DNA from: Paraburkholderia rhizosphaerae
Lineage (GTDB): Bacteria > Pseudomonadota > Gammaproteobacteria > Burkholderiales > Burkholderiaceae
Length of the DNA stretch: 64,000 nt
Reading direction: 5' to 3'
Assembly: GCF_004366595.1 (NCBI RefSeq)
Contig: NZ_SORE01000029.1
Span: forward strand, 1 to 64,000
The translations under genes were made by a program, and so were the position numbers. This document shows, one piece after another, positions 6,630-15,260 of the stretch (its first letter is position 1; every line of letters starts with the position of its first letter). The notes under the pieces are model-generated. The model did not search any database. It was not told where the DNA came from and saw only the letters and a program-made list of their open reading frames with translations.

Positions 6630-8039
6630 TCAGATCGCCCAGCCGCCCAGGTAGAACACCGCCAGAACGGTTGCGATCGCAACCGTCCCGACATTCAGTT
6701 TCCTGTATTCACCGCTGACGATCCGGCCGATCACGAGCGTGCAGAAGCCGAGCATGATGCCGGTCACGATATTCGCAGTCAGCACGATAAACACCGCGCA
6801 GACAAGGCCGGACATCGCATCGACCAGATCGTCCATATGCAGCTTGCTGACGCTCGATAGCATCAGCAGCCCGACGTACATCAGCGCGGGCGCGGTCGCA
6901 TACGAAGGCACGAGCGCCGCGAGCGGCGAAAAGAACATTACGCCAAGAAACAGCAGACCGACCACCGCGGCCGCAAGGCCGGTCTTCGCACCGGCGGCGA
7001 CGCCGACCGTCGATTCGATATACGCGGCGGCAGGCGCGCCGCCCATAAAGCCCGAGAAGATCGAACTCAGCGAGTCCGCGGTCAGCGCGCGGCCACCGTT
7101 GATGATGCGCCCGTTCTCGTCGAGCTGGCCGGCTTGACCCGCCACGGCGCGTATCGTGCCGGTCGCGTCGAACACCGCGGTCATCACGAGCGCGAGCACA
7201 CTGGGCAGCACCGCGAGCGACAATGCGCCCTTCAGGTCCATCGCATCGATTAGCGACGCATGCCCCGGCGCGCTCAGCGACGGCACCGCGAACACGCCGC
7301 GAAACACGACCGCCGGGTCGAGCAGCATCGCGAGCGCCGAGATCGCGACGATCACAATCAGAATCGCGCCCGGCACGCGCCGGCGCACGAGCCCGAAAAT
7401 CGCCGCGAGCCCGATCACCGACATCAGCACCGGCAGCGACGTGATGTGGCCGAGCGACACCGGCAATCCAGGCCCGGGGTTTTTCGTGACCAGCCCCACG
7501 TCATTGGCCGCGATCAACAGCAGGAACAGACCAATGCCAATGCCCGTGCCGTGCGCGACACCCGACGGCAGGTTGCGCAGAATCCACGAGCGCACGCCGG
7601 TCACCGAAATCGCGGTGAATACAATCCCCATCAGAAACACCGCGCCTAACGCGACAGTCGGATGCAACCCTTTGCCGAGCACCAGTCCGAACGCGGTAAA
7701 CGCAGTCAGCGAGATCGCGCAGCCAATGGCAATCGGCAGGCGCGCCCAGACGCCCATCAGCAATGAGCCGAACGCCGTCGTCAGGCAAACGGCAACGAAT
7801 ACCGCACTGGTGTCGAAACCCGCCTTGCCGAACATGCCGGGCACCACGAACACCGAATACACCATCGCCAGAAAGGTCGTGATGCCGGCAACGATTTCAC
7901 GGCGCTGCGTGCTACCGCGCGCGGACACGCCAAAGTAGCGATCGACGATGCCTTGTCCCGGCACAAACTCGCGAGCGGCGTCGCCGCTTTCAATGTCGGT
8001 GGCCGGCAAGGCCTGTGTCGCGGCCTGTGATTCCATCAT
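6630..8039 (-). CDS. NCS2-family purine/guanine-hypoxanthine permease
   Basis: A 469-residue polytopic inner-membrane protein with 12-14 hydrophobic segments. It follows the AzgA-like NCS2 pattern: RYFGVSARGSTQRREIVAGITTFLAM at the N-terminus, and in the core DATGTIRAVAGQAG and GAPAAAYIESTVGVAAGAKTGL. These proteins import guanine, hypoxanthine or adenine by proton symport. An AAAGGAGG site sits 7 nt before ATG 8039. It is transcribed alone. Confidence 0.88.
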   Translation of the reverse strand: MMESQAATQALPATDIESGDAAREFVPGQGIVDRYFGVSARGSTQRREIVAGITTFLAMVYSVFVVPGMFGKAGFDTSAVFVAVCLTTAFGSLLMGVWARLPIAIGCAISLTAFTAFGLVLGKGLHPTVALGAVFLMGIVFTAISVTGVRSWILRNLPSGVAHGTGIGIGLFLLLIAANDVGLVTKNPGPGLPVSLGHITSLPVLMSVIGLAAIFGLVRRRVPGAILIVIVAISALAMLLDPAVVFRGVFAVPSLSAPGHASLIDAMDLKGALSLAVLPSVLALVMTAVFDATGTIRAVAGQAGQLDENGRIINGGRALTADSLSSIFSGFMGGAPAAAYIESTVGVAAGAKTGLAAAVVGLLFLGVMFFSPLAALVPSYATAPALMYVGLLMLSSVSKLHMDDLVDAMSGLVCAVFIVLTANIVTGIMLGFCTLVIGRIVSGEYRKLNVGTVAIATVLAVFYLGGWAI

Positions 8040-8481
8040 CTGAGTGCCTCCTTTATCAGCAAGCTGAAACGGCCATGCGGGTAGCCGTCGTCAGGTTGGT
8101 CTCGTTGAGTTTTGTCGCGGGTCATGCGCAGGGCTGAAATACGCTGCCGCTCTCGTTCTGGTGTTGCGAAGGGTAGGTGAAGACAAATATGTCTCCTATC
8201 GCGACGAAGGCATGCCGGGCATGTCGCGACGCTTATATCGCCGAACCCGTGGGACGCCGGCGAGCGGCCCCGGTGTTTACACCTACGTGCGAAAAATGCG
8301 CAAAAAGTACGCGCCCAGGTCGCGTGCGCTTCCCGGTAAAGGCGGCCTTGCGCGCTGCGCGGGTTACACTCTGTCCGCGGCGCGCCTTTGACCTTGCATC
8401 CGGCGCGCCGCTTGCACGCTAACTGCACCGATCGCGGCGAGGCCCTCGAGCATCCCGCATCTCGCCATGGAGTCCTTGTTG
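8040..8481. other. Intergenic promoter region between permease and lipoprotein genes
   Basis: About 440 bases with no convincing gene. It holds the divergent promoters. A short inverted repeat AGACA-AATA-TGTCT lies at 8181-8194, and a hairpin CATGCC-G-GGCATG lies at about 8212-8224. I see no riboswitch consensus. Open frames on both strands here have poor starts and unlikely composition. Confidence 0.4.
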
Positions 8482-9579
8482 ATGAGCGGCGGTTTCCTAC
8501 GTCCGGCTTTCCGTCTTCTGTTGCTGCTTGTCGCCGTGCTGGCGGCCGTCACGCTTTCGGGCTGCGCGTTGTTTGGCCCCACGGAGCAGGCGCCCGCGCC
8601 AATCACCGAGGCCGTGGCCAATCCCGTCGAGGCGCCTTCACCGCCGGTTGTCGAGACGGAGCCCGAGGAAACCGAGCCGACCGAGCCAGCGCAGCCGAAG
8701 AAGCCCAAGCGCGTGATCGTGCGTCCGCACAAGGTCGAACCGCCGCCGCCTCCACCGCCGCCGCCACCGCCGCCGCCGCCTCCTCCTCCGCCGCCGCTCA
8801 TCGTGACGCACACGATCGACCGCGCGACGGTGCGTGGCCTGCTCGACAGCGAAGTGCAGCGGCCCGACGGCAAGGTGGTCGGACGCGCGGTCGATCTGAC
8901 CGTCGACGCGCATAGCGCGCCGCGCGAGCTCGTCGTCAATTTGCAGGGCTTCATGGGCGTCGGCGACCGCAAGGCCAGCTTCCCGTGGAACGCGTTCCAC
9001 TTCAATCCGACCGCGAAGCCCGCGCCGATCACGATCACGATGCCGCCGAACCAGATGGCGTCGGTCGGCCGCGCGAAGCCGTCGACGTCGCTCGCGACGC
9101 CGCTCGCCGGCGTGCCGCCTGCGCCTCCGGTGCCCGATGGTCAACTGCTACTGCTCGACGCCACGGTCGAGCGGCCGAACGGCGCGCAGGTCGGCCGCGT
9201 GATCGACGTGCTGATCGACGGTCATGCACAGCCGCAGGCGGTGGTGATCGACGTAAGCGGGATCATCAATCTCGACAGGCGTTCGATCGCCGCGAGTTGG
9301 TCCGCGCTGCACTTCGCACCGAAGGACAAATCGCTGCGTGCGCTGATCGATCTGAACGAAGCACAGATCAAGGCATCGCCATCTTACGAGAACGGCAAAC
9401 CGATTGTTGCCGTGTCGCCGGCGCCGCCGGCGGCTCCCGCGACGGCTGCATCGGCGCCTGCCGCAAGTGGCGCCACGCCGGCGCCAGCGGCCTCGGGTGC
9501 ACCGACTAATGTGCCCACCGCCGCGCCGCCCACCGCGTCATCCGCTGCGGGGGCCTCTCCCGCTCGCACTTCACGATGA
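8482..9579 (+). CDS. Lipoprotein with two PRC-barrel domains and a polyproline linker
   Basis: About 365 residues. A hydrophobic signal ends in a lipobox LSGC, so the mature protein is lipid-anchored. An acidic Glu/Pro stretch follows, then a Lys/Arg patch, then 19 consecutive prolines. Two PRC-barrel repeats come next (RPDGKVVGRAVDLTVD...PWNAFHF and RPNGAQVGRVIDVLID...SWSALHF), and an Ala/Pro-rich tail ends the protein. The start is ATG 8482, which has GGAG 9 nt upstream; ATG 8467 is the alternative. PRC barrels commonly mediate protein or ligand binding at membranes. Its stop overlaps the MFS start (ATGA), so the two are coupled. Confidence 0.8.
   Translation: MSGGFLRPAFRLLLLLVAVLAAVTLSGCALFGPTEQAPAPITEAVANPVEAPSPPVVETEPEETEPTEPAQPKKPKRVIVRPHKVEPPPPPPPPPPPPPPPPPPPLIVTHTIDRATVRGLLDSEVQRPDGKVVGRAVDLTVDAHSAPRELVVNLQGFMGVGDRKASFPWNAFHFNPTAKPAPITITMPPNQMASVGRAKPSTSLATPLAGVPPAPPVPDGQLLLLDATVERPNGAQVGRVIDVLIDGHAQPQAVVIDVSGIINLDRRSIAASWSALHFAPKDKSLRALIDLNEAQIKASPSYENGKPIVAVSPAPPAAPATAASAPAASGATPAPAASGAPTNVPTAAPPTASSAAGASPARTSR
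8740..8796 (+). repeat. 19 consecutive proline codons
   Basis: CCG, CCT and CCA codons run without interruption inside the PRC-barrel lipoprotein gene. It is a length-variable low-complexity tract and a strong ribosome-stalling site that would need elongation factor P. Confidence 0.9.
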
Positions 9580-10880
9580 CGAGCCGGCTCATGGTCAACG
9601 CACGCAGTCTCCGCGCCCTCGACTGGCTGAATTTCTTCGTCGCGAACGTGCAGACGGGATTTGGGCCGTTCATCGCGTCGTACCTCGCGACGCACAAGTG
9701 GACCCAGGGCGAAATCGGCCTTGCGCTATCGGTCGGCACGATCAGCGCGATGGTGAGCCAGGTGCCGGGCGGCGCCGCCGTCGACGCGCTACGCAACAAG
9801 AAGGCCGCCGCCGCGTGGGCGATTATCGCGATCATCGTCAGCGCGGTGTTGCTGGCCTCGAGCCCGACCGTGCTGCCGGTGATGGCCGCCGAGGTGTTTC
9901 ACGGCTTCGCCAGCTGCATGCTGGTGCCGGCCATGGCGGCGATCTCGTTTGCGCTGGTCGGGCGTGCGGATCTCGGTGACCGGCTCGGCCGCAACGCGCG
10001 CTGGGCTTCGATCGGCAGCGCGGTCGCAGCCGGGCTGATGGGGCTCACAGGCGAGTATTTTTCCGCACGCGCGGTGTTCTGGCTCACCGCGGCGCTCGCG
10101 CTGCCCGCGCTCGTCGCGCTCGCGATGATTCACCTGCCGAACGCGCCGCCGCGCGTTCCTCGTACACCGAGACCGCCGCGCCGCGATGCGGCGCAGCCAG
10201 CGCTGTCGCCAGCGCCAGCGCCGAGTGAAACGACCGTCGAACCCATCCAACGCGAGTCGATCTTCGATCTGCTGCGTGACAAGCGGATGCTGGTGTTCGC
10301 CGCTTGCGTCGTGTTGTTCCATCTGTCGAACGCGGCGATGCTCAATCTCGCCGCAGGCGAAGTGACCGCGGGCATGGGCGATAACGTTCAACTGGTGATC
10401 GCCGCGTGCATCATCGTGCCGCAGGCGATCGTCGCGATGCTGTCGCCCTGGGTCGGCCGGACGTCCGAGCGCTGGGGCCGGCGGCCGATCCTGCTGCTCG
10501 GCTTTTCCGCGTTGCCGATCCGCGCATTGCTGTTCGCCGGCGTGAGCAGCCCGTATCTGCTGGTGCCCGTGCAGATGCTCGACGGTATCAGTGCCGCGGT
10601 GTTCGGCGTGATGCTGCCACTGATCGCCGCCGACGTGGCCGGCGGCAAAGGCCGCTATAACCTGTGCATCGGACTGTTCGGACTGGCAGCGGGAATTGGC
10701 GCGACGCTCAGCACATCGCTGGCGGGCTTTATCGCGGACCGCTTCGGTAACGCGGTCAGCTTCTTCGGGCTGGCGGGCGCGGGTGCGCTCGCCGTGCTGC
10801 TGGTGTGGGCCGCGATGCCGGAGACGCGCAATGCGAGCCCGCAGCAGAAAACGGATGACGCGGTGCCGGAACCGCGGTGA
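9576..10880 (+). CDS. Major facilitator superfamily transporter
   Basis: A 434-residue inner-membrane protein with two six-helix halves joined by a long cytoplasmic Pro/Arg-rich loop (about residues 190-230). MFS loop motifs are visible: GGAAVDALRNKK after helix 2 and GRTSERWGRRPIL in the second half. Substrate unknown. The start overlaps the lipoprotein stop as ATGA, so the two form one operon. Confidence 0.85.
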   Translation: MTSRLMVNARSLRALDWLNFFVANVQTGFGPFIASYLATHKWTQGEIGLALSVGTISAMVSQVPGGAAVDALRNKKAAAAWAIIAIIVSAVLLASSPTVLPVMAAEVFHGFASCMLVPAMAAISFALVGRADLGDRLGRNARWASIGSAVAAGLMGLTGEYFSARAVFWLTAALALPALVALAMIHLPNAPPRVPRTPRPPRRDAAQPALSPAPAPSETTVEPIQRESIFDLLRDKRMLVFAACVVLFHLSNAAMLNLAAGEVTAGMGDNVQLVIAACIIVPQAIVAMLSPWVGRTSERWGRRPILLLGFSALPIRALLFAGVSSPYLLVPVQMLDGISAAVFGVMLPLIAADVAGGKGRYNLCIGLFGLAAGIGATLSTSLAGFIADRFGNAVSFFGLAGAGALAVLLVWAAMPETRNASPQQKTDDAVPEPR

Positions 10881-10926
10881 CCGACGCGGGCGGCGCGCGA
10901 GGCGGGGCGGCGCGCGCCGAACGCCG

Positions 10927-11154
10927 CTACGCCTTTTCCACCGCGCGCAAGCCGAGGTCCTTGGGCTTGCGCAACGCCGACGCGATCTTCTCGCATTCGG
11001 CGATGCCCACGCCGAGCGCCTGGAAATGCATCCGCCATTCGCGCACGATCGCCGACAGGTCTTTGACGATCTGCGCGGCCACGTGCTTCATCAGGCCGAA
11101 CCGGCCCGCCGCCGACAATGCGTTATCGCGCGCGAATTTGTCATATTTGACCAA
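10927..11154 (-). pseudogene. C-terminal remnant of a HipA-family kinase toxin
   Basis: The frame reads AAGRFGLMKHVAAQIVKDLSAIVREWRMHFQALGV, which resembles the final helices of HipA-type Ser/Thr kinases. The kinase core, its N-terminal subdomain and the HipB antitoxin are all absent. The apparent start lies inside a long palindrome, so it is not a natural N-terminus. Most likely a deletion joined the operator region directly to the 3' end of hipA. Confidence 0.45.
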
Positions 11155-11180
11155 TTAAAGGCGATAATTGGTCAAATATG
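11142..11180. repeat. Perfect 16-bp inverted repeat with 7-bp spacer
   Basis: The arms CATATTTGACCAATTA and TAATTGGTCAAATATG flank AAGGCGA. It is AT-rich and not followed by a usual T-run, so an operator (for example of a lost hipBA operon) is more likely than a terminator. Confidence 0.6.
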
Positions 11181-11234
11181 GACATTTTTTGCATTGCATG
11201 AATAGCATCTAACCCATCCGCCGCCCACGCGACG

Positions 11235-12128
11235 TCAGTCAAGCAGTTGCGCCGCCTGCTTGCGCAACGCGAGACCGAATTCGTCGAGCCAACCGATCGA
11301 CAACCGCCAGCTTTGCCAATAAAGATCGACGTCGAGATGCTTGCCCGGCAGCATGTCGAGCAGCTCACCACTCGCGAGATGCGGCGCCACCATCCGTTCG
11401 GGACACATGCCCCAGCCAAGTCCCGTGATGCACGCACGCAGGAAACCCGCAACGTGCGGAATCCAGTGTTTAGGCGGATCGAGATCCGCGCGCGTGACCT
11501 TGCGCATGTAGCGCTTCTGCAACTCGTCCTTTGGATTGAAGTCGACGCACGGTGCACGGCGCAGCGACTCGCGCGTCACGCCGTGCGCAAAATGCCGCGC
11601 ATGAAACGCCGGCGTGCAAACCGCCAGGTAGCGCATCCGGCCAAGCCGCGTCGAGCGGCAACCCTGTATCGGCTCGGCTTGCGTGGTGACCGCGCCCTGC
11701 ACGCTGCCGTCACGGATCAGTTGCGCGGTGTGATCCTGATCGTCGATCACGAGATCGAGCAGCATCTCGCGCTCCGTACAAAAGCCGGCAATCGCGTCAA
11801 TGAACCATGTGCCGACGCTGTCGTCGTTCACCGCGACGCGCAGCGTCGGCCACGCTTGCAGCAATGCACCCGGTAGCGCGGGCAACGGCCCCGCCAGTTC
11901 CGCTTCAAGCAGCTGCACACGCTCGGTGTGGCGGCACAGCAATGCGCCCGAAGTGGTCGCGACGCAGGGTGTACCGCGTTTGACGAGCACGCTGCCGACG
12001 CGCTCCTCAAGCAGCTTCACGCGCTGCGATACCGCCGACGGCGTCACATTCAGCTCGCGTGCCGCTTTCTCAAACGAGCCGTGGCGGACCACGGCTGTCA
12101 GTGCATCCAGCAAGGCATAGTCGAGCAT
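11235..12128 (-). CDS. argP: ArgP/IciA-type LysR regulator of arginine export
   Basis: 297 residues. The N-terminal helix-turn-helix (HGSFEKAARELNVTPSAVSQRVKLLEERVG) and the ArgP-like opening MLDYALLDALTAVVRHGSFEKAA identify the ArgP subgroup of LysR. The gene is divergent from an argO/lysE exporter gene, the classic ArgP target. In the family, ArgP activates argO with arginine and blocks it with lysine. Confidence 0.88.
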   Translation of the reverse strand: MLDYALLDALTAVVRHGSFEKAARELNVTPSAVSQRVKLLEERVGSVLVKRGTPCVATTSGALLCRHTERVQLLEAELAGPLPALPGALLQAWPTLRVAVNDDSVGTWFIDAIAGFCTEREMLLDLVIDDQDHTAQLIRDGSVQGAVTTQAEPIQGCRSTRLGRMRYLAVCTPAFHARHFAHGVTRESLRRAPCVDFNPKDELQKRYMRKVTRADLDPPKHWIPHVAGFLRACITGLGWGMCPERMVAPHLASGELLDMLPGKHLDVDLYWQSWRLSIGWLDEFGLALRKQAAQLLD

Positions 12129-12225
12129 TAGCGTTCCTTAATCGACATTAACAGAATTAGGTTTTCTTATCTAACAGATTACCGCAGACTGCGACGCTCT
12201 TCCTGAACGTCGCATTGGAACCGCT
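12129..12225. promoter_or_regulatory. argP-argO divergent promoter region
   Basis: A 97-base AT-rich gap holds both promoters. LysR-type T-N11-A elements are plausible around ATTAACAGAATTAGG, but no exact ArgP box can be fixed by eye. Confidence 0.4.
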
Positions 12226-12846
12226 ATGAACTGGGCGTCCTTTTCACATGGTGCGGCGCTGTGCGCGTCGCTGATCGTCACCATTGGTGCGCAAAACGCA
12301 TTCGTGCTTCGCCAGGGCATCATGCGCGCGCATGTCGGCAAGATCGTACTGCTGTGCGCGCTATCGGATTTTCTGCTGATCGGCGCGGGCGTGGGCGGCG
12401 CTTCAATACTCGTAACCCGTTATCCGGCGTTCATTCACGCGCTGCTGTATGTCGGCCTCGCATACCTCGCGTGGTTCGGCATCAGTGCATTGCGCCGCGC
12501 GCTACGGCCAGGTCATGCGGTGCTCGATCCGGGCGCATCCGGCGCGGCCGCACCAGCGCAGCGAGCCGTACCCATTATCCTGATGACACTCGCGTTCACG
12601 TGGCTGAACCCGCACGTCTATCTCGACACGTTTCTGCTGATCGGCACGGCTGGCGCACGCGAACCGGACGGTGCGCGTGGCGCATTCGCGCTCGGTGCGA
12701 TGGCGGTCAGCGCAGCATGGTTCGTTGCGATCGGCTACGGTGCGCGCATGCTCGCGCCACTATTCAAGCGGGCGAGCGCATGGCGCGTTCTGGATGGTGC
12801 AATTGGAGGAATGGTGTTGCTGCTGGCCGTCGCCCAGTTCCGCTGA
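12226..12846 (+). CDS. argO: LysE/ArgO-family arginine/lysine exporter
   Basis: 206 residues with about six membrane helices. The family signature IVTIGAQNAFVLRQGIMRAHVGKIVLLCALSDFLLI is at the N-terminus, and TWLNPHVYLDTFLLIG lies in the second half. It exports basic amino acids across the inner membrane. It is divergent from argP, which should control it. Confidence 0.92.
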   Translation: MNWASFSHGAALCASLIVTIGAQNAFVLRQGIMRAHVGKIVLLCALSDFLLIGAGVGGASILVTRYPAFIHALLYVGLAYLAWFGISALRRALRPGHAVLDPGASGAAAPAQRAVPIILMTLAFTWLNPHVYLDTFLLIGTAGAREPDGARGAFALGAMAVSAAWFVAIGYGARMLAPLFKRASAWRVLDGAIGGMVLLLAVAQFR

Positions 12847-12918
12847 CGATCAACGGACGACCGGGTGTCCGGGCGAGCGCCGCACGCCAATGCTGTGTGG
12901 TGCCAGCCTCTCGTCACG

Positions 12919-13884
12919 TCAGTGATTCGCGCTTTGCAACGCATCGAGCCGCGCGCGGCATGCAGCATCCGCGCCGACCCCTACCGTACGCAGCGCGCCG
13001 TCGGTTACATACGGTTCGATGCCTGCTGCGCAGATCTGTGCAGCGGTCTCGCGCCGGCATTGCGCATCGTCAGGCGCGCAATAATCAATCGAAATGACCG
13101 GTAACCGGTAACGCTCGCGAATCAAACGTGCCTGATCCAGCAGCCACGCGCGATCGCTCTCGGGCACGGCGCCGTAACGCTGGGACGCCTGGTTCCAATT
13201 GCCGTACAACGATTCGAACGCGATCGCCGCTACGTCGCCATGAATTTCCGGCAGCACCTCGAAGCCGCGATTCAGAATCAGTTGCGCGTCCGGATAACGT
13301 GCTTTGAGCGCACGAATCGTATTGATCAGGCCCGCTTGCTGCCGTGCGCGCATGGTGTCCGTCTTCGTGATCAACTGCCACGAATCGAGCGTATCGAGGA
13401 AAAAGCCGCGATAGCCGCGTGCCCATAGCGGCGCGATCACGCGATCGACAAAGAACCGCGGCCAGCCGGGCGCGCTCTGATCGATCACCGCGGATGCCCA
13501 ATCGTTATTGCGTCCGACTAGCCACTTCCTCGGTATCGCAGCGAAGTAGTTGCGGTTTTTCGTGACTTCGCCGACGCTCACATAAGCAAACCAGTTCGTG
13601 CAACCTGAGGTTTCCCCGTCGAGGACGGTCGTTGCGGCGCGCGGATCAAAACCGCTATCCGCTTCGACGACCACGGTATCGAACCGCGACAGCTGTTCAA
13701 CCGGCACCTGCTCGCCATAAAACCACGCGACTGTGCCGACGCCGTGCCGCGGCGCTCGCTGACACGCAACCGCGGCAAACGCGGGCCGTACGCACACCGT
13801 AGCGAGCAGCAGCGCCGCCGCGACGCACGACACCTGAACCCATGGCGGCCCGAGCCGCGCAAACAAATTAGCAAGCAAGGTCAT
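12919..13884 (-). CDS. Secreted stand-alone glycoside hydrolase homologous to the PelA hydrolase domain (GH166-like)
   Basis: 321 residues. A signal segment (about 15-37, ending AFA) directs it to the periplasm. The rest is one (beta/alpha)8-type domain matching the N-terminal hydrolase of Pseudomonas PelA: WFAYVSVGEV at 98-107, DQSAPGWP at 135-142, GYRGFFLDTLDS at 157-168, LILNRGFEVLPEIHG at 202-216, and IAFESLYGNW at 221-230, where Glu224 aligns with the catalytic Glu of that domain. It is the last gene of the pel operon, 2 nt after pelG. It probably cleaves Pel polysaccharide, replacing the degenerate domain in this strain's PelA. Confidence 0.82.
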   Translation of the reverse strand: MTLLANLFARLGPPWVQVSCVAAALLLATVCVRPAFAAVACQRAPRHGVGTVAWFYGEQVPVEQLSRFDTVVVEADSGFDPRAATTVLDGETSGCTNWFAYVSVGEVTKNRNYFAAIPRKWLVGRNNDWASAVIDQSAPGWPRFFVDRVIAPLWARGYRGFFLDTLDSWQLITKTDTMRARQQAGLINTIRALKARYPDAQLILNRGFEVLPEIHGDVAAIAFESLYGNWNQASQRYGAVPESDRAWLLDQARLIRERYRLPVISIDYCAPDDAQCRRETAAQICAAGIEPYVTDGALRTVGVGADAACRARLDALQSANH

Positions 13885-13886
13885 CG

Positions 13887-15260
13887 TCAATTGCGCAGCA
13901 TGTAGGTTTCGTATTCGAGTTTGCCGAGCTTGCGGTCCAGCATTTGCACCGCCGCGACCACCAGAATAAGTAGCGTCAATGCAAAACCATAGCCGTACCA
14001 ATCGGGCGACAGCCACAACGTCATGCCCGTCAGCACGCCATTCAGCGCGACAAACGCGACGCACAGTTTCAGCACCGCCCGGCGCGCGTCCAGATAGAAG
14101 AACACGTTCATCAGCCCGAGCAGCAACACCTGCAAGCTCGCCGCGACCACATCGACAATCAGCAACGGCATATACAGCGTCGAAATATGCAGCGCATCGA
14201 GCACCCGGTGTCCGAACGCGAGAATCAGCAGCAGCACCACCGCCTGGATTTTCACGATCTCATAGAGGCCCGCGCGGATGCTCGCGACCATCATGTCGCG
14301 CATATCGTTGATATGGCGCAGTGTCGCGCCGCTCCGTACCGCGTTGTAGAACGCATCATAGTATTCGACGAAATCCGCCTCGATACGCACCAGAAAAGTG
14401 GCCATACCGGGCATCACACACAGGTAGGCAATAAACACCGGGATGTCGTAGATGACCGATGCATGCAGCGGGCCGATCACCGTCGACCCGGTGCCAGGCG
14501 CATACCAGAACATGAACTTGTCGAGCCACACACCAAGGTTGAACAGCAGACCGGCGAGCGCAAGACCCGGATACGCGAAGCGCCGTTGCAGCGCTTCGAA
14601 CGAAATAAAGCGCGCGCTGCGGTAGTTGCGATAAATGAGCCCGGACAGACCGGCAAGTAGCACCACGTGTCCGGCGACAAAGCCGCCCAGCAGCCCGGTG
14701 ATGCCGTGCCGGTTCAGCATCAGCGCGAATGCGACGGTGCAGCCATAGCCGACGAAAAACACGGCCAATATCTGCCGGTATTGCTTGACGCTCGACAGAA
14801 AAATCACCGCGATCCAGATATTGCTGATGACGACAAAGCCCGCCACCATCAGCAACCGGTAGAGCAACGGCTCGCCGCCGAAACCGAGCCACACCGCGAG
14901 AAAACCCAGCACGCCGGAAGCGCCGGTCGAGATCAGTACGACGCCGTTATAGTTCGATAGCACAAGGTCGTCACGCTTTTCGAACAGACGGTCCGAAATA
15001 AAGCGCGTAAACGACAGTTGCAGCGGACCGGTCAGTATCAGGCTGCACGCAATCAGATAAGTGACCGACACCTGAAACTGAACGATCGCGTACCTCGGGA
15101 TCGTCAGATCGAGGCTCATCACGCCGATAATCAGAATGCCGAAAATCGACAGGATCAGCGGACCGGAGCTGATCAGCCCCGCGTAAGCGTATGCGCGCAT
15201 CACGCCGCTCAGCGTGTCGCGCTTGAGGATCTTGCGTAGCTCGAAACCGATGCCTGCCAT
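13887..15260 (-). CDS. pelG: PelG, inner-membrane Pel polysaccharide exporter
   Basis: 457 residues with about 12 membrane helices, opening with the family hallmark MAGIGFELRKIL. PelG belongs to the MATE/MOP flippase-like group and forms the inner-membrane complex with PelD, PelE and PelF. I start it at ATG 15260, which overlaps the pelF stop by one base. Longer frames upstream only shadow pelF. Confidence 0.93.
   Translation of the reverse strand: MAGIGFELRKILKRDTLSGVMRAYAYAGLISSGPLILSIFGILIIGVMSLDLTIPRYAIVQFQVSVTYLIACSLILTGPLQLSFTRFISDRLFEKRDDLVLSNYNGVVLISTGASGVLGFLAVWLGFGGEPLLYRLLMVAGFVVISNIWIAVIFLSSVKQYRQILAVFFVGYGCTVAFALMLNRHGITGLLGGFVAGHVVLLAGLSGLIYRNYRSARFISFEALQRRFAYPGLALAGLLFNLGVWLDKFMFWYAPGTGSTVIGPLHASVIYDIPVFIAYLCVMPGMATFLVRIEADFVEYYDAFYNAVRSGATLRHINDMRDMMVASIRAGLYEIVKIQAVVLLLILAFGHRVLDALHISTLYMPLLIVDVVAASLQVLLLGLMNVFFYLDARRAVLKLCVAFVALNGVLTGMTLWLSPDWYGYGFALTLLILVVAAVQMLDRKLGKLEYETYMLRN

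Noticed and set aside
8040..8466. Possible purine riboswitch before the NCS2 permease gene
   Set aside because: No conserved purine-aptamer core was found; only short unrelated hairpins are present.
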